The notes below the pieces were generated by a model. It searched no databases, was not told where the DNA came from, and was given only the letters and a program-made list of their open reading frames with translations. The translations under genes and the position numbers were made by a program. Positions 62,749-64,000 of a stretch of DNA of 64,000 bases are shown here, piece by piece. Origin of the DNA: Nautilus pompilius (Eukaryota; Mollusca; Cephalopoda; Nautilida; Nautilidae); the NCBI GenBank assembly GCA_018389105.1, contig JACATO010000308.1, forward strand, positions 1,363,001-1,427,000. The letters are read 5' to 3'. Within the stretch, counting starts at the first letter, position 1; every line of letters starts with the position of its first letter.

Positions 62749-64000
62749 TAAGTTAAATATTTTATCAAGAATATTATGTATATATTTTTTCATTGATATT
62801 TTTCTAACCAAAACAGAATGCTTGTTTTTTTGTTATTTGTATTTGCAAGACAAAAATATTTATAACTTATTTCATATGTACCTTTGGTAAATTGTTGGGT
62901 AGCTGTATTTGGGTTATATGTTGCTAACTTGTAATCATACCAGCAATTATGTGAATAACTGATTTAGAGTCTGTTAATGTTTACCAAAAAAACTTTAAAA
63001 ACTGAATACCTTTAATAGGAAAGTTTGGCAGAGGGTTCAGAACTAGGTTAGCATTTTTGTTTAGATGTGGCTTAAGCTAATATTGAAAAATATGAAAGCT
63101 TCAAGTCTCTGCAACATTTTCTTTGTTTCTAAGAATGTTCAAATGAAAGCCAACTGAAATAGCACTGACATAATGGTATCTGGCTTGGCTTCATTTGAAC
63201 ATTATATCGAGATTATTTTATCAATGTCCAGAAATGATTACCTTATTTCTGATAAATTATCAAAATAAAAAGAACTTTAGGACCAAAGAAATAAAGTGAT
63301 ATGTTTTTCAATATTACAATTTTTACTGATTTAATTTTCTTTCTTTCTTTCACTGTGTTTTTGGGAGAAGCACCCCAAAAAACTTGTCACTTAGTTGAAA
63401 AATTATAATATACTACAATTATTTCTTACTAAACCATTTGTAGGAAGTGCTGAAAATACTAATAACAAACTTAAATGTTATTTATTAATAATATTGCTGC
63501 TATAATTTTGGTTTTGTGCTTCATATTATATAAAGTATGTGTGAAGAACTTATTTCCTGGCACTTACAGGTAAATGTGTCATTATGGTTAACTAAATAGT
63601 CTGTTTGCATATTCTTACTTGAATGATTTGGTTGCATTATATTTTGTAGTGGTACCTTAAAATGGATCCAAATGCCAACTCATTTTACCATAAGTTGTTT
63701 AAATGACAAATCTTATCTCAACAACAATCTTTCTTGCCAGTTTCTATGATTCAGTGACTCAGTTTACTCAGTGCTGTTTTAGATTGCTGCAGTTGGAGTC
63801 ATCCACTAAGATGTGTGAATTTTTTTTTTATAAAATTACTTTTATGTGAGTGATAATGTTCAACTTGATGCATTGTGTGCTTTGTTCTTTTAGACTTATA
63901 TCCATTGCTAAGTTCAAATGTTGTGGTTTTCCTTACTAGTGTATTCACTGTGCTAGAATATTTGTTAGATTCAAAATCTTTTCAATCTTATTCTTCACAA
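62749..64000. other. AT-rich non-coding to window end
   Basis: Only the hairpin repeat at 63135 stands out. Confidence 0.5.
63135..63203. repeat. Short hairpin repeat, copy 2
   Basis: The arms ATGTTCAAATGAAAGCCAA and TTGGCTTCATTTGAACAT pair almost perfectly. The loop shares GACATAATGGTATCTGGC with the copy at 40971. A non-autonomous MITE or hairpin RNA family is possible. Confidence 0.6.

Noticed and set aside
1..64000. tRNA or rRNA genes, CRISPR arrays, bacterial operons
   Set aside because: No cloverleaf with intact A and B boxes, no rRNA-like block, no regularly spaced direct repeats. The sequence is eukaryotic.

Overview
This is AT-rich (very roughly 70% by eye), intron- and transposon-dominated animal nuclear DNA. 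GT-AG spliced exons, kilobase introns, microsatellites and many decayed DNA transposons (Tc1, mariner, hAT, Tigger/pogo, DD41D) rule out a prokaryote. The only confident host gene is an invertebrate-type ErbB/EGFR relative. The transposon mix would suit a mollusc, perhaps a cephalopod, or another lophotrochozoan, but the sequence alone does not settle the species.

The main content is on the + strand. Five consecutive exons (20820-21188, 24464-24595, 27684-27761, 28212-28330, 28720-28803) join in frame and encode one EGF-receptor ectodomain half: receptor L domain 1 followed by the furin-like cysteine-rich region. The reading frame stops at a TAA inside the second domain. There is no second L domain, transmembrane segment or kinase. 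The 20 cysteines visible fall into the canonical ErbB pairing up to the last one, and the loop that carries the dimerization arm in ErbB receptors is only 10 residues long. This fits a secreted, truncated ErbB-like protein better than a decayed pseudogene. Its signal-peptide exon is not seen and probably lies upstream of the window.

About 7 kb downstream, a GC-rich promoter-like island (35600-36900) holds a first coding exon (35997-36066). It encodes a signal peptide and ends in phase 1, exactly what the start of the ErbB exon at 20820 requires. It may be the first exon of a tandem ErbB paralogue whose remaining exons lie beyond 64 kb. That link is inference. A second GC-rich island lies at 31000-32180.

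The rest is introns or intergenic DNA with transposon relics. A mariner (2152-3296) is followed by a Tc1-like element (4104-8248) interrupted by a hAT element (4629-7499). Small Tc1 pieces occur near 9.7, 18, 26.4, 38.9 and perhaps 40 kb. There is a pogo-like 3' half (25047-26130), a split Tigger (48896-52195), a second Tigger (59580-60850) next to a deleted DD41D element (58806-59462), a LINE scrap (54.5 kb), a second mariner fragment (62218-62748), several MITE-like palindromes, and an inverted pair of a 300-bp repeat (13.6 and 18.7 kb). None of the transposase genes looks intact. I found no tRNA, rRNA or CRISPR.
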